This document shows, one piece after another, positions 33,371 through 42,742 of a DNA stretch of 54,426 nt (positions are counted from its first letter, which is position 1; the number at the start of each line of letters is the position of its first letter). The position numbers were made by a program, and so were the translations under genes. The stretch lies in the NCBI GenBank assembly GCA_964494325.1, contig CAZBTJ010000022.1:1-54426 (forward strand), in the 5' to 3' direction. The DNA is from JAIPFM01 sp964494325. GTDB lineage: Bacteria > Planctomycetota > Phycisphaerae > Sedimentisphaerales > Anaerobacaceae. The notes under the pieces are model-generated. The model was given only the letters and a program-made list of their open reading frames with translations. It did no database searches and had not been told where the DNA came from.

Positions 33371-35140
33371 TTAAGCCAAGTCTGCCTGGGTCACACGGAG
33401 CACCTCAGCCACAGTAGTCACACCTTTAAGCACCTTTCTGGCCCCGTCCATACGCAGGGTCTTCATACCCCTATCCAGGGCAAGACGCTTGATTTTACCG
33501 GCACTTTCGCGGGTATAGATCAATTCCTGGATCGCGTCAGTGATCAACATCACCTCGTAGATCCCGGTCCGGCCTCTATAGCCCGTGTGGAAACATTTAT
33601 CGCACCCCTTGCCTTCATAAAAGACATGATCCGTGATATCGGCCTCATTAATCCCCAAAGCACGCAGGTCATTGGGAGAGGCGTGAGCCTCCACTTTGCA
33701 CTCATCACAGATCCGCCTCACCAAACGCTGAGCCACCACCGCGATCAGAGACGAACTCACCAGATAGGGCTCCACACCCAAGTCCAGTAAACGACTGATC
33801 GCACCGGCCGAATCATTGGTATGCAGCGTACTGAACACAAGGTGACCTGTAAGGGATGATTGAATCGCCATACGCGCCGTTTCCACATCACGCACTTCAC
33901 CGACCATGATCACATCAGGATCTTGACGCAGTACGTGGCGCAGGGCTGTTGCAAAGGTCATGCCCTTTTTATTGGCCACCTGGATCTGGCTGATGCCACC
34001 CAGTTGATATTCAATCGGGTCTTCAATGGTGATCACATTTTTCTCGGATGAATCCAATCGGTTCAAGCAAGCGTACAAGGTTGTACTCTTGCCACTACCT
34101 GTCGGACCTGTCACAAATATAACGCCATGGGAACGATCGAGTAATGAATCCACCACTTCCATATCTTCTTTCCACAGGCCTAACTCCTCCAAGATAAAGA
34201 CACCCGAGCTCTTGTCAAGCACACGCAGCACCGCCCGCTCTCCATAGCTGGTCGGTACAGTGCTGATTCTCAAGTCCACTTCACGTTGACCGAGTCTCAC
34301 ACTGCACCGACCATCTTGCGGCATGCGTCGTTCGGCGATATCCATACCAGCCATGACTTTAATACGGGAAATTATCAAGGGGAGAACATTACGATTTAAA
34401 CTTAATGTATCATACATGATACCATCCACACGATACCGGATCTGAATCCGAGATTCAAATGGATGGACGTGAATATCACTGGCCCGCAACTGCAAAGCAC
34501 GGAACAGCATATCATTCACAAGACGAATCACTGGCGGACGATTCACCACATCCAACAGGTCGTCAGACGCAGACACTTCGTCGGCAAGTTGATCTAAGTT
34601 TTGAGAGTCCAGCTCTTCAGCCACTTCTTCAATCACACTGGATCGTTGTTCATACGCCACATCAATCACCGAGGTGATCACAGCCCGTGTTGCCAGAGCC
34701 GGGCGGACAGAAAGCCCTGTCATCTTGGATACATTATCCAATGCGGTCACGTCCAAGGGTTTGGATAGGACAACGGTGAGTTCACCATCGTCCTGGGGGG
34801 GGGTAACCCCGGACGCAGAATGAGATGACAGGGCCTCTGTCTTGACACCAATTAAGAAATGATGCTGGGCATACGTTGGCGGAACAGACTCGATAAACTC
34901 GGGGGGGACTGCCTGTTCTGGCACCTCGGAGAGGTACTGCCAACCCATCGCACCAGCGAAGAGGCGTAATACAATATCTTCAGTTAAAAAGGGGCACCTG
35001 AGCAAGGTTTCGTCAATACGTTCGTTGCCATTGACGTCTTTCAAATAAGTCGCCAACTCCTTGTCGTCGACCAAACCGGTCTGCCGTGCTGTCTCTAGTA
35101 GTAGTTCCTTCATAAGACTAAGGGCCCCACCCAATTCCAT
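33371..35140 (-). CDS. gspE: Type II secretion ATPase GspE
   Basis: A 589-residue secretion ATPase. It has a GspE N-domain (about 20-160), Walker A GPTGSGKSTT near 345, Asp box, Walker B DPDVIMVGEVRD, and the four-cysteine zinc element CDEC ... CDKC that separates GspE from many PilB proteins. The linker near residues 110-118 (GVTPPQDDGE) is coded by a 9-G run (34795-34803 on the plus strand), and a 7-G run follows at 34901-34907; both are slippage-prone. I start at ATG 35140; TTG 35149 is in frame, and neither has a clear Shine-Dalgarno site. A small hairpin lies at 35161-35176 in the gspD-gspE spacer. Confidence 0.95.
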   Translation of the reverse strand: MELGGALSLMKELLLETARQTGLVDDKELATYLKDVNGNERIDETLLRCPFLTEDIVLRLFAGAMGWQYLSEVPEQAVPPEFIESVPPTYAQHHFLIGVKTEALSSHSASGVTPPQDDGELTVVLSKPLDVTALDNVSKMTGLSVRPALATRAVITSVIDVAYEQRSSVIEEVAEELDSQNLDQLADEVSASDDLLDVVNRPPVIRLVNDMLFRALQLRASDIHVHPFESRIQIRYRVDGIMYDTLSLNRNVLPLIISRIKVMAGMDIAERRMPQDGRCSVRLGQREVDLRISTVPTSYGERAVLRVLDKSSGVFILEELGLWKEDMEVVDSLLDRSHGVIFVTGPTGSGKSTTLYACLNRLDSSEKNVITIEDPIEYQLGGISQIQVANKKGMTFATALRHVLRQDPDVIMVGEVRDVETARMAIQSSLTGHLVFSTLHTNDSAGAISRLLDLGVEPYLVSSSLIAVVAQRLVRRICDECKVEAHASPNDLRALGINEADITDHVFYEGKGCDKCFHTGYRGRTGIYEVMLITDAIQELIYTRESAGKIKRLALDRGMKTLRMDGARKVLKGVTTVAEVLRVTQADLA

Positions 35141-35229
35141 TATATTCAAATTCTTGCTATGCTACTTTTCAGTAGCCCGTTACTATACCGAGTCTCCTGG
35201 CAAAATGCCATCCTGAAACCCGCTCAGAA

Positions 35230-38200
35230 TTATTCCAGATTCAAGACCTTCTCAGGCCTCATGGGGCGGGCCTTAACGCCAGGCCAGCCTTCGAATCCCT
35301 GGAACTCAGCTTCATCTTCTTCAAATGCGTGTCTATTGCGACTGGAAAGTTCAACCAGGTCATTACCTTGGTCCAAAGTCTCCTCAGGACGAATCACCTC
35401 AGCCTTCACAAATATGTACAGCTTCTTCTGAAGATCACTCTTGCCAGAGCTTCTGAACAAGCCGCCAATTAGAGGCAGATCGCCCAGAATTGGCACCTTG
35501 CCACCAGTCTTGGTCTGATTAATCTTGGTCATGCCGCCCAGGATGATCGTGCTCTTGTCCGGCACAGTCACCACAGTTTTCAAGGTGCTCTCGCTGGTAT
35601 CAGGAGGACCACCATCTGTGGCTGGAGCACCAAAATCAGAGCGAATCAGGTCTATTTCCAATCTCAGCAGGTCACCTTCACTGATATGAGGCATGATTTC
35701 CAGTGTCACACCGGCAGAGTAATCATTATACTGCGTTGATGTCTGAACGATCTGGCTACCTTCCTGTGGCAGAGCCCCGCCAACGACCTGAACGTAGGTC
35801 GTATCTTGCGTTGAGATCACACCACTTTCATTGTCATTCACCAGAATTTTGGGCTTGGCCATGACGCGGCCCAACTTCTTTGTCTGCATCGCAGTCAATA
35901 AAGCGTTGATATGTCTGTCGGCATAGAAAGCCGTACCTGAACCACCGGTCGACTGCATGTCCACAAAGTGATCTTTGCCGCTATTCATCAACACGTCGAC
36001 CAGATTAGTTGCGCTGGCACCCGGGATTAATGCACTGGTCACACCAGACGTATTGGTCAAATCTGAAAAGCTCTCCAATAGATTCAGATCATAGTTAAAC
36101 TCATCAGATTTTGACACTTCCACAAGCGTTACATCGATCAGCACCTGAGGTCTGCGTTTATCCAGTGTTTCTACCAAATCCTTGATCCACTTCTGGTTTT
36201 GATTACTGGCGTACACGATTAGAGAGAACGTATTCTGGTCAGGCACAATCACAATTTGGTCATCAATCTTACGCACAACCGACTCAATCTTTCCTTCCTT
36301 ATCCAGGATGGTCTCTTCAATTAGCTTCTGAAGCACAGCCGTCATTTCTTCAGGATCTGTGTTTTTCAAGCTATAGATGGCGTAAGGCACGGCATCATCT
36401 GTGGCATCAGAATCCAGATACTTGAGCAATTGAGCCATCTGCGTATGCTGTTCAGGTGTCGCCCTGATCAACAGAGAATTTGTCTGTTCGATGATCACCA
36501 CCTGGGGCTCTTCCGACAGGGCAGCGTCAGATGAATCATAGCCCATATTGTCACCCATTCTCTGCGTTGGCGTTGTGCGATTTACTGCACTGGTCGCCCC
36601 GGTCGTCGTACGATTGGTCGCAGCCCCAGAAGTGATCCGGCCACCGATCTCATTTCTATTGGATTGATGTCTTCCGATGATCCCCAGTTCCTGGAACTTA
36701 TTGCGAATCTCTTCCGCATCCATATTCTTGATCTCATAGACCAGTGGCGTACGAGGATCTTGCTGTTCGACATCCAGCGTATCAATCAGATCCTGAACAA
36801 TGGCCAACTGCTCTTCACGGCCAATCATCAGAATACTGTTGGTTCGTTCATCCGCATCCAAATACACGTCTTCCTTTGGCTTTTGGCTAGTACTCGTCGA
36901 AATGCCACGCTGGGCAGCATTCCGTTTGGCCATCAATGCATTGCGAGCAATGCTGACACGACGACTGTAAGCGGCCGTGGTTTCATTGGAACGTTTGGGT
37001 GAAATCGTGGGTTCACTGGAATTTGATCCCCCAGAAGAAGACACTGATATTTCTATGTTGCTGAGTTGCTCCGCCAAGGCACGCACCTTATCTGTCAGAT
37101 TTTGAGCCATTGTATAATTCAATCCACGAGACCTGAACACTTTGGGCTCACCGGGCTGATCCACCATCTCAAGCAACGATTCAATACGCGGCATGCGATA
37201 AGAATACGCCGTGATAATCAGGGTTTTGTTTTCTGCAATCGAAGACTTGGCCAGACCCAGTTTCATGCTTTCAAGTAAAGCCTCAGCATCCGATGTGCTG
37301 ATGTGCTTGAGCCTGAATGGACGTGTCATCACGGCTTCACCAAAGTTGATCAGGCCACCTCCTTGGCTAAGATCAGGATCTATGTCAGCCCATTTGTCGG
37401 ACTTGACCACAGTCACCACATCGCCACGACGAGCCATGATATACCCCTTGAACTTCATCACAGATTCCAGCAAAGGATACAGGTTCTTAACCTTCACAGG
37501 GCCACTCAAGGCGCCTTCCAGTTTCAGCGTCACTTCACCTTCCACCTCTTTATCATCATACATAAAGTCCAATTGCAGATGTTTACCCACCAAATCAATC
37601 AGAGACTTGATAGGCATGGTTGGAGGCAATTCCATTTCCAGGGTCATCTCACCATTGGCCGCTTCTGGCATCTGGTATTGTTTGACATGAGACGACATGG
37701 AGCGAACAGGCACAATCATCGTGTCTTGTGGCTTTTGAACCAATGTCTGAACCACGGGTGCCACGGGGATCGGATCAATACGGGCCAAACGTGTGGTATC
37801 TGAGATACGTCCAAGCTCTTCACGTAGTATGGTCTTGGGCGTATGGTCTGTTTCAACGTCCCCTGTCGAGGCAAAGGTTTGGTTCACGATCGGTAGAAAC
37901 GCCTTGGTCGTGACTGGTTTTGTTGCAGCGACACCATGCACCAGCACAGCCTTGACACGCTCCGTCCAGTGTGTCGGTGCCACAACCAGCATACGAAAGT
38001 CTTTTGATTCAAGAATCACCCGAATACCAGACGCCTTGACAGGCGGTGCTGCCATAGAACCAATCGACAGTTGCGTGTAGGCCTCCTTAAGGTTCTTAAC
38101 GGACAACTCAAGGCCCTGTTTGGTCTCCATAGACACCACTTGATAATTCGCTGTGGTATCAATCAGATCCAGCAGAGTCAACACGTTTTTCCTTTGCGTG

Positions 38201-38433
38201 TTTGTCCCTGTAATGAGCAACGTATTCGCACCAGGCATCACAGACGCAGTGCCCAAAGCAGATTGTTTGATCATTTGCCAAGCCTTGTTGGCTGTGATGT
38301 GTTTTGGATTATAAGAAGATAAGCTTTGATTTGCATTCGCACATGATGCAACCAGAGTCCATACCATACATCCTGCCAGGACCAACCGCACCATCTTCTT
38401 GCGACTCCCAATCGAGAAAGTCCGTTCCATCAT
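35230..38433 (-). CDS. gspD: Type II secretion outer-membrane secretin GspD
   Basis: A 1067-residue secretin, well above the usual 650-750. The N-terminal signal ends in LVASC at residue 31, which could be a lipobox. Then come an extra region (about 35-180), an N0/STN-like domain (about 240-330), repeated N-domains (LVYEIKNMDAEEIRNKFQEL, PYAIYSLKNTDPEEMTAVLQ) and the beta-barrel domain with GSQIVQTSTQYNDYSAGVTL and VPILGDLPLIGGLFRSS. It forms the outer-membrane channel. I start at ATG 38433 after GGGGTGA; the frame is open to 38472. Linkers are rich in Thr, Ser and Arg. Confidence 0.95.
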   Translation of the reverse strand: MMERTFSIGSRKKMVRLVLAGCMVWTLVASCANANQSLSSYNPKHITANKAWQMIKQSALGTASVMPGANTLLITGTNTQRKNVLTLLDLIDTTANYQVVSMETKQGLELSVKNLKEAYTQLSIGSMAAPPVKASGIRVILESKDFRMLVVAPTHWTERVKAVLVHGVAATKPVTTKAFLPIVNQTFASTGDVETDHTPKTILREELGRISDTTRLARIDPIPVAPVVQTLVQKPQDTMIVPVRSMSSHVKQYQMPEAANGEMTLEMELPPTMPIKSLIDLVGKHLQLDFMYDDKEVEGEVTLKLEGALSGPVKVKNLYPLLESVMKFKGYIMARRGDVVTVVKSDKWADIDPDLSQGGGLINFGEAVMTRPFRLKHISTSDAEALLESMKLGLAKSSIAENKTLIITAYSYRMPRIESLLEMVDQPGEPKVFRSRGLNYTMAQNLTDKVRALAEQLSNIEISVSSSGGSNSSEPTISPKRSNETTAAYSRRVSIARNALMAKRNAAQRGISTSTSQKPKEDVYLDADERTNSILMIGREEQLAIVQDLIDTLDVEQQDPRTPLVYEIKNMDAEEIRNKFQELGIIGRHQSNRNEIGGRITSGAATNRTTTGATSAVNRTTPTQRMGDNMGYDSSDAALSEEPQVVIIEQTNSLLIRATPEQHTQMAQLLKYLDSDATDDAVPYAIYSLKNTDPEEMTAVLQKLIEETILDKEGKIESVVRKIDDQIVIVPDQNTFSLIVYASNQNQKWIKDLVETLDKRRPQVLIDVTLVEVSKSDEFNYDLNLLESFSDLTNTSGVTSALIPGASATNLVDVLMNSGKDHFVDMQSTGGSGTAFYADRHINALLTAMQTKKLGRVMAKPKILVNDNESGVISTQDTTYVQVVGGALPQEGSQIVQTSTQYNDYSAGVTLEIMPHISEGDLLRLEIDLIRSDFGAPATDGGPPDTSESTLKTVVTVPDKSTIILGGMTKINQTKTGGKVPILGDLPLIGGLFRSSGKSDLQKKLYIFVKAEVIRPEETLDQGNDLVELSSRNRHAFEEDEAEFQGFEGWPGVKARPMRPEKVLNLE

Positions 38434-38438
38434 AATAG

Positions 38439-38597
38439 TCACCCCGTAATTCCAGAACCTCTTCTTGGGCATTCAGGCCAGCTCGTGATGCCGCTCACTC
38501 GTCGACCTGCCCGTGCAACGGGCACCCTTTCTGATTTTTCCAGCCACTCTAACACAGAGTGGCTATCTCGTTTTGAACCGCATGAGTTGCTATCCAT
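38439..38597 (-). CDS. Possible 52-residue leader ORF before gspD
   Basis: An open frame from ATG 38597 (GCGGGGA just before it) runs 52 codons to TGA 38439, five bases before the gspD ATG. The product is Arg-rich (LEWLEKSERVPVARAGRR) and shows no family I know. It overlaps two hairpins: 38542-38564 and 38508-38524. It could be a translated leader that couples to gspD, or chance: a random frame of this length is not rare. Confidence 0.25.
   Translation of the reverse strand: MDSNSCGSKRDSHSVLEWLEKSERVPVARAGRRVSGITSWPECPRRGSGITG
38508..38524 (-). promoter_or_regulatory. Hairpin in the gspD leader
   Basis: TGCCCGT and ACGGGCA form a perfect 7 bp stem around three bases. No T-tract follows, so it is not an intrinsic terminator; with the next hairpin it may structure the gspD leader. 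Confidence 0.45.
38542..38564 (-). promoter_or_regulatory. Hairpin in the gspD leader (second)
   Basis: AGCCACTCT and AGAGTGGCT form a perfect 9 bp stem around a five-base loop, about 110 bases upstream of gspD. No T-tract follows in either direction. Confidence 0.5.
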
Positions 38598-38732
38598 TTC
38601 CCCGCAACCCCTGTAAACAAAACTGTCATATCATTTCAGACAGCCAAGCATAACAAAAGTTCCTCTTGTTTCCAAAAAACCAGGCGTATTAATACTGTTA
38701 AAGCATATATTATTACCAGGCAGATTGACTCT

Positions 38733-38742
38733 NNNNNNNNNN
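38733..38742. other. Scaffold gap (10 N) between gspC and gspD
   Basis: Ten N mark a scaffold join in the 490-base gspD-gspC interval. The real distance between the two genes, and anything that may lie there, is unknown. Confidence 0.98.
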
Positions 38743-38853
38743 TGTTAACTCTACTTTTTTAAGACCTATATTGCCATAACCGAGGCGTATGCGGGTCACT
38801 AATTTTGGGAAATTACACTCATGCAGGAGATTATCGCCCCCTTAAAGAGCGCA

Positions 38854-38890
38854 TAAAAAAAACGCAGCCCTTAAAAAAAAGAGCTGCGTC
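38854..38890 (-). terminator. Intrinsic terminator after gspC
   Basis: Read on the minus strand, ACGCAGC (38889-38883) pairs perfectly with GCTGCGT (38868-38862); CTT/AAG extends the stem after one mismatch, and eight T follow (38861-38854). It lies 33 bases beyond the gspC stop. Confidence 0.85.
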
Positions 38891-38922
38891 TATACGGCTA
38901 AATTTGGTCTTTCGGGAGTTTT

Positions 38923-39861
38923 CTACATACCGTTCGTGTCCGAGCTGTTTTGTCTATCAATGAAATCTTTTCCCAACTCACGCAATTGACTGGCATTGGC
39001 AGACTGAGACTGAGCATGATTTTTGGCAGCCAAAATCGCAGCCATAATTTTGTCACGTCGGAATCGCTCGTCCTTTTGTTGACTTTCAGACATGCCGGAA
39101 ACATCCACGGACATCGCCTGAGCCTCGGTCAGGGCCTTGATCAGCACCTTCGCTCGCTCTTCAGGGGTCAGCGTGTTTGTCGATCGTAACGCAGCATTAC
39201 GCGTTGTTGGCCTGCCTATCGGACGCTTTGCCTGAGAGGAAATGCGACGATTTCCCGGCAGAGGTCTCGTCGTCCCTCCAATAACGCTGGTGCCATCGAC
39301 ACCAACCACACCTTGGTTCTCACCTTTTATCAAACTAACTGTCGCCTTTTTCTCAATCGTCAAAGCCTCACGTTGAGTGCCATTCATTAGAATGACTTCC
39401 CCAACCAACACTTCGTGAACCACATGATGGTCAATTGTGTCATTAATCCCCACCCAACGCTGCCCCTTACCAGGTACATCCATCAGAGCAAACGAAAAAT
39501 TGGGGTCCTGAGCATTGTAGCAAATGGCCACGAGCTTGGTACTGCTGGATATATTCTGGGCCACAGCAGGAACCTTATTGGTGGGCAGCTTACGTGGAGT
39601 CGTCACAGTTCTTTTTGGTTTGGGCGGATTCAGCAACAGGGCATACTGTTCTGCCGCCAACACCAAAGGATGTTTGGTATTGGTGTTCTTCTTAGCTGCC
39701 GCCTTGCCTCGATTCTGTTCAAATTGAGCAATAGGCCCTTCAGATTTGACCAGAGCCTGAACCTCAGAATCTTTCTCGATGCCAAAAACAACAGACATCC
39801 CCATCAGTACAATAGCACCCATGGCCACCAAAACGCTTGTAATTCGCAGTGTTTTTATCAT
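38923..39861 (-). CDS. gspC: GspC-like inner-membrane protein
   Basis: A 312-residue protein with a short N-terminus, one membrane helix (about 9-28) and a periplasmic part. Residues about 100-180 (STKLVAICYNAQDPNFSFAL, GKGQRWVGINDTIDHHVV, EVILMNGTQREALTIEKK) follow the beta pattern of the GspC homology region that binds the secretin: no-loss motif of a modulated value, a GD/ND-type turn, then a V-x-L-x-x-G strand pair. The C-terminal third is charged and Gln/Ala-rich with no known domain. It lies first in the C-to-M gene order but is followed by its own terminator. The family call is inference. Confidence 0.6.
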   Translation of the reverse strand: MIKTLRITSVLVAMGAIVLMGMSVVFGIEKDSEVQALVKSEGPIAQFEQNRGKAAAKKNTNTKHPLVLAAEQYALLLNPPKPKRTVTTPRKLPTNKVPAVAQNISSSTKLVAICYNAQDPNFSFALMDVPGKGQRWVGINDTIDHHVVHEVLVGEVILMNGTQREALTIEKKATVSLIKGENQGVVGVDGTSVIGGTTRPLPGNRRISSQAKRPIGRPTTRNAALRSTNTLTPEERAKVLIKALTEAQAMSVDVSGMSESQQKDERFRRDKIMAAILAAKNHAQSQSANASQLRELGKDFIDRQNSSDTNGM

Positions 39862-39880
39862 AAGTCACCTAAAGTCTCCT

Positions 39881-41197
39881 TTATTCTTTGACAGTGCGAA
39901 CGGGCTTTGGTTCCTTCCAATGCTTAATTTTATTTAGAAATTCTTGTTCGTGCCCTGCATACCCCCCACTGTGCTCCGGGGTATGGCAGTCAAGACACTT
40001 CATTTGGGGATCCTGAGTCCGAAGTTTCCCAAAGGATCGTTTATGCTCAGACCCTGGCCCATGGCACACTTCACACCCTACATCCTTGAGTTTCGGCGTG
40101 TCTACCTGGGTCAGATATCCCACGTCGTATTGCATACCCACAACATGACATACAGTACATTCAGGGTCACGCTGCGATCCGATCCGAACCAGCGTGGCAA
40201 AAGCATGGGCATGCTTATTGGTACTCCAAATCCGGTATTCTTCAGGATGACAGGCCTCACAGGATTGTGACCCCTCATACGTCAAATCCCGATGCGATAA
40301 CGGCACACGAGCATAAGATTCCTGCAATTCACTTGTGGCCACAATTTGCTGATAACTCTTGTAGAGCCCTTTAATCTCTTCATTTTTGGCCAAATCTTCC
40401 GACACAGCCATAAAAGAAAACGCCAAACTGGGCTCACCAGTCTCTGCATGACATGTTATTCTTAACTGGCACACATACCGACCTCGCTGACCAATCGACA
40501 CCTCCATGGGGCCTTGGCCAGGCTCTTTTAGCACCCTTGGCTCATCCATGGGTTCGGGATATACCACACAGTCATGGGCGTCTGCCTGTCTCAAGACTGT
40601 TTCCCTCAATGTTTGATTCGCATCATTCAGGACGAAGATCGTCACCCCTGAAGTATCTAGTGCATCCAAATGCTCATATTGAACCGAGTCAACGGCAATG
40701 ACATTCACCTGAATATCGTGCCGCCCCACCGTAAATACGCGAGAAAAACTAGGTTTGATGCCATAATCGTCACCTTGCGCAGCCATGGGCTTCATACCCA
40801 GGGCCTCGACAATATCTACAGCACCCGCCAAAGAGCCAATTTCAAGATCCCTGGATGTAAGGTTAACCAAGTCATACCCCAGAATCTGGTATGCCTGTAC
40901 AAATATGGGATACTTGATCAAGTTTTGTTCAGTGTCGTCGCTGACAAGGTTTCCAGTACTCAGTATCAGACGCTTCTCAGGGTCAACCTTTTCCCAAAGC
41001 GCAGCCCGACGTTCCAGGCCACCCAACTGCCCACCAGAACACCCGCAGGGCTTAAGAGCCCCGACTTCCTGACCTGTCAAGAAAATCGAGACACCCTCCG
41101 TAGCTTTTGTAAAACCAGCCCAAGCCCAGAAACTGGACAGACCCAAAATTCCACAGACCAGAACCCACGTCTTTTTATGAGACGATCTTAGTAACAC
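39881..41197 (-). CDS. Tetraheme cytochrome c with metallophosphatase-like N-terminal domain
   Basis: A 438-residue exported protein in two parts. Residues about 35-240 resemble a 5'-nucleotidase-like metallophosphoesterase of the type found fused to cytochromes; it opens with LKPCGCSGGQLGGLERRAAL. Residues about 310-438 carry four CxxCH heme sites (CEACH, CTVCH, CEVCH, CLDCH) in a cytochrome c554-like arrangement (GSQSCEACHPEEYRIW, HAFATL). It probably moves electrons in the periplasm; the role of the first domain is unknown. I use GTG 41197 after AAGGGG instead of TTG 41224. It sits nine bases downstream of the DUF1573 gene frame and 19 before gspC. Confidence 0.8.
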   Translation of the reverse strand: MLLRSSHKKTWVLVCGILGLSSFWAWAGFTKATEGVSIFLTGQEVGALKPCGCSGGQLGGLERRAALWEKVDPEKRLILSTGNLVSDDTEQNLIKYPIFVQAYQILGYDLVNLTSRDLEIGSLAGAVDIVEALGMKPMAAQGDDYGIKPSFSRVFTVGRHDIQVNVIAVDSVQYEHLDALDTSGVTIFVLNDANQTLRETVLRQADAHDCVVYPEPMDEPRVLKEPGQGPMEVSIGQRGRYVCQLRITCHAETGEPSLAFSFMAVSEDLAKNEEIKGLYKSYQQIVATSELQESYARVPLSHRDLTYEGSQSCEACHPEEYRIWSTNKHAHAFATLVRIGSQRDPECTVCHVVGMQYDVGYLTQVDTPKLKDVGCEVCHGPGSEHKRSFGKLRTQDPQMKCLDCHTPEHSGGYAGHEQEFLNKIKHWKEPKPVRTVKE

Positions 41198-41233
41198 ACT
41201 TATACCCCTTCCAAGACCAAGCAAAAAGAACCA

Positions 41234-42742
41234 TTACCTCGCTTTTGAATCCGACAAAGCTGCCATTGAATAGATCCCATTGATCGGCACCTCGAACTGA
41301 TCGCCTGTCGATAATTTGATGGTAATAAGGTCTTGGAAAAGCCTTTGTCTAGCAGGCGGTTTTGGGGCTGAGATCTCAAAGGTCAACTGGTACCCGTCTT
41401 TAATCTGTTTTGTAGATTTAAGCACGGCCGCGCCCTTGCCAAAGTCAATGGAGTCAATCGCAAATATCGAAGACTTACTCCCGTTGGCCTGCTTCAGCAT
41501 CAAACTGTCAGCATAATTATCCAGGATATTCAGCCTTTGAATACGCACTTTGCCAGGATCAGCATTGAGCACCAAAAAACGCTTGGGTGTGTACGCATAT
41601 CGCTTGAACAAATCATAGTTCAAAACCATAACATCGCACCCTGGATGCGTATGTTTTATGCGGACAACCCCCTTGGGGATCTTTAAAGAGCCCAATTTTT
41701 CCAAGTCAGCTTTGGGTTGAATCACAAATTTCATGGCTGTTTTATTAGGATCAACAGTCGCCACCAGACAATCTTCAGTCGCCGTAAAGGAGGTTAAGGC
41801 GAAGGGTTTGCCGTCGAGACTGCTAATCGTAATGGGCAAGCAACCGCCGTTCTCCTTGTCCAGGAACAACTTAAACCGGTTCGGCGTCCATGCCAAACGT
41901 CGTACAATCTTGCCCTTTATGGTAACCTTGACATCAGGAGAATCCGAATCATTGGAGAATATATTCAAATATTTCTCGAACGGACCAATGGTTGTCGCCA
42001 CATATTTAACGGATAGTACACTGGTTTCTCCAGGTTTCAATGTATCAGAACTCAGTTTATACTGTGCCCCGCAACAGAGCTTGACTTTCGTCAGAAAAAG
42101 GACATCGGTACCGATGTTCTTGATGTGAAACGTACCTTCAGGCCTCTCCAAAGGACTCACTTCGCCAAAATCATACACCTTGTCCACGACAAAAATCTTG
42201 GCATCAGAGAACAAAACAGGCGATGCTTTCAACGCTTCAACGGCAACCTTGGTAGGTGAGGTTGGCTGGATTTTTGTGGGCGAGAACGCTGGCCCAACTC
42301 TTTTGATCGCCCCTGCTGCAATATTGACGAGTTCGCGAGGTTCTGTAGTAGCTAGGTCAACAGCAGCAACCGCAGGGCTTGTTTTGACGGCCGCATTTTT
42401 ACTGGACTCAAAACGCACATCAGATTGATCTTGTTTAGACGGCTCAGAAACGACAGAAGTTGTTTCTATTGGCGTCTCCTGGGCCACGAATTGAACTGGC
42501 TTGATATCTGCCCCCACAGACTGCGACATGTCTTGTGATACAGACGTATCCGAAATTTTCACCGACTTCATCATTGATGATTTCGGTGAGGCGTTGAATG
42601 TGGCGTTAGATGTGGCATCTGGAGCGGCCGAGGACGGCGGTGCCTGGCACCCACTCCACAGCCCTACCAGGGTGATCAAACATAATGCCACGCACATCCT
42701 TGTGCTAGCCTTTGACTTTAACGGGCCTGTCCTTGTCATCAT
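41234..42742 (-). CDS. DUF1573 lipoprotein
   Basis: A 502-residue probable lipoprotein: signal helix then LVGLWSGC with the cysteine near residue 32. After a Ser/Thr/Ala-rich linker (about 35-160), residues about 185-280 are a DUF1573 Ig-like domain (YDFGEVSPLERPEGTFHIKN, LKPGETSVLSVKY, IFSNDSDSPDVKVTIKGKI). The usual CGC of the family is KLCCGAQ here. A further beta-rich region follows. DUF1573 proteins are common in PVC and Bacteroidetes and their function is not settled. I start at ATG 42742 (GGGAG upstream; ATG 42739 equally possible). Confidence 0.82.
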   Translation of the reverse strand: MMTRTGPLKSKASTRMCVALCLITLVGLWSGCQAPPSSAAPDATSNATFNASPKSSMMKSVKISDTSVSQDMSQSVGADIKPVQFVAQETPIETTSVVSEPSKQDQSDVRFESSKNAAVKTSPAVAAVDLATTEPRELVNIAAGAIKRVGPAFSPTKIQPTSPTKVAVEALKASPVLFSDAKIFVVDKVYDFGEVSPLERPEGTFHIKNIGTDVLFLTKVKLCCGAQYKLSSDTLKPGETSVLSVKYVATTIGPFEKYLNIFSNDSDSPDVKVTIKGKIVRRLAWTPNRFKLFLDKENGGCLPITISSLDGKPFALTSFTATEDCLVATVDPNKTAMKFVIQPKADLEKLGSLKIPKGVVRIKHTHPGCDVMVLNYDLFKRYAYTPKRFLVLNADPGKVRIQRLNILDNYADSLMLKQANGSKSSIFAIDSIDFGKGAAVLKSTKQIKDGYQLTFEISAPKPPARQRLFQDLITIKLSTGDQFEVPINGIYSMAALSDSKAR

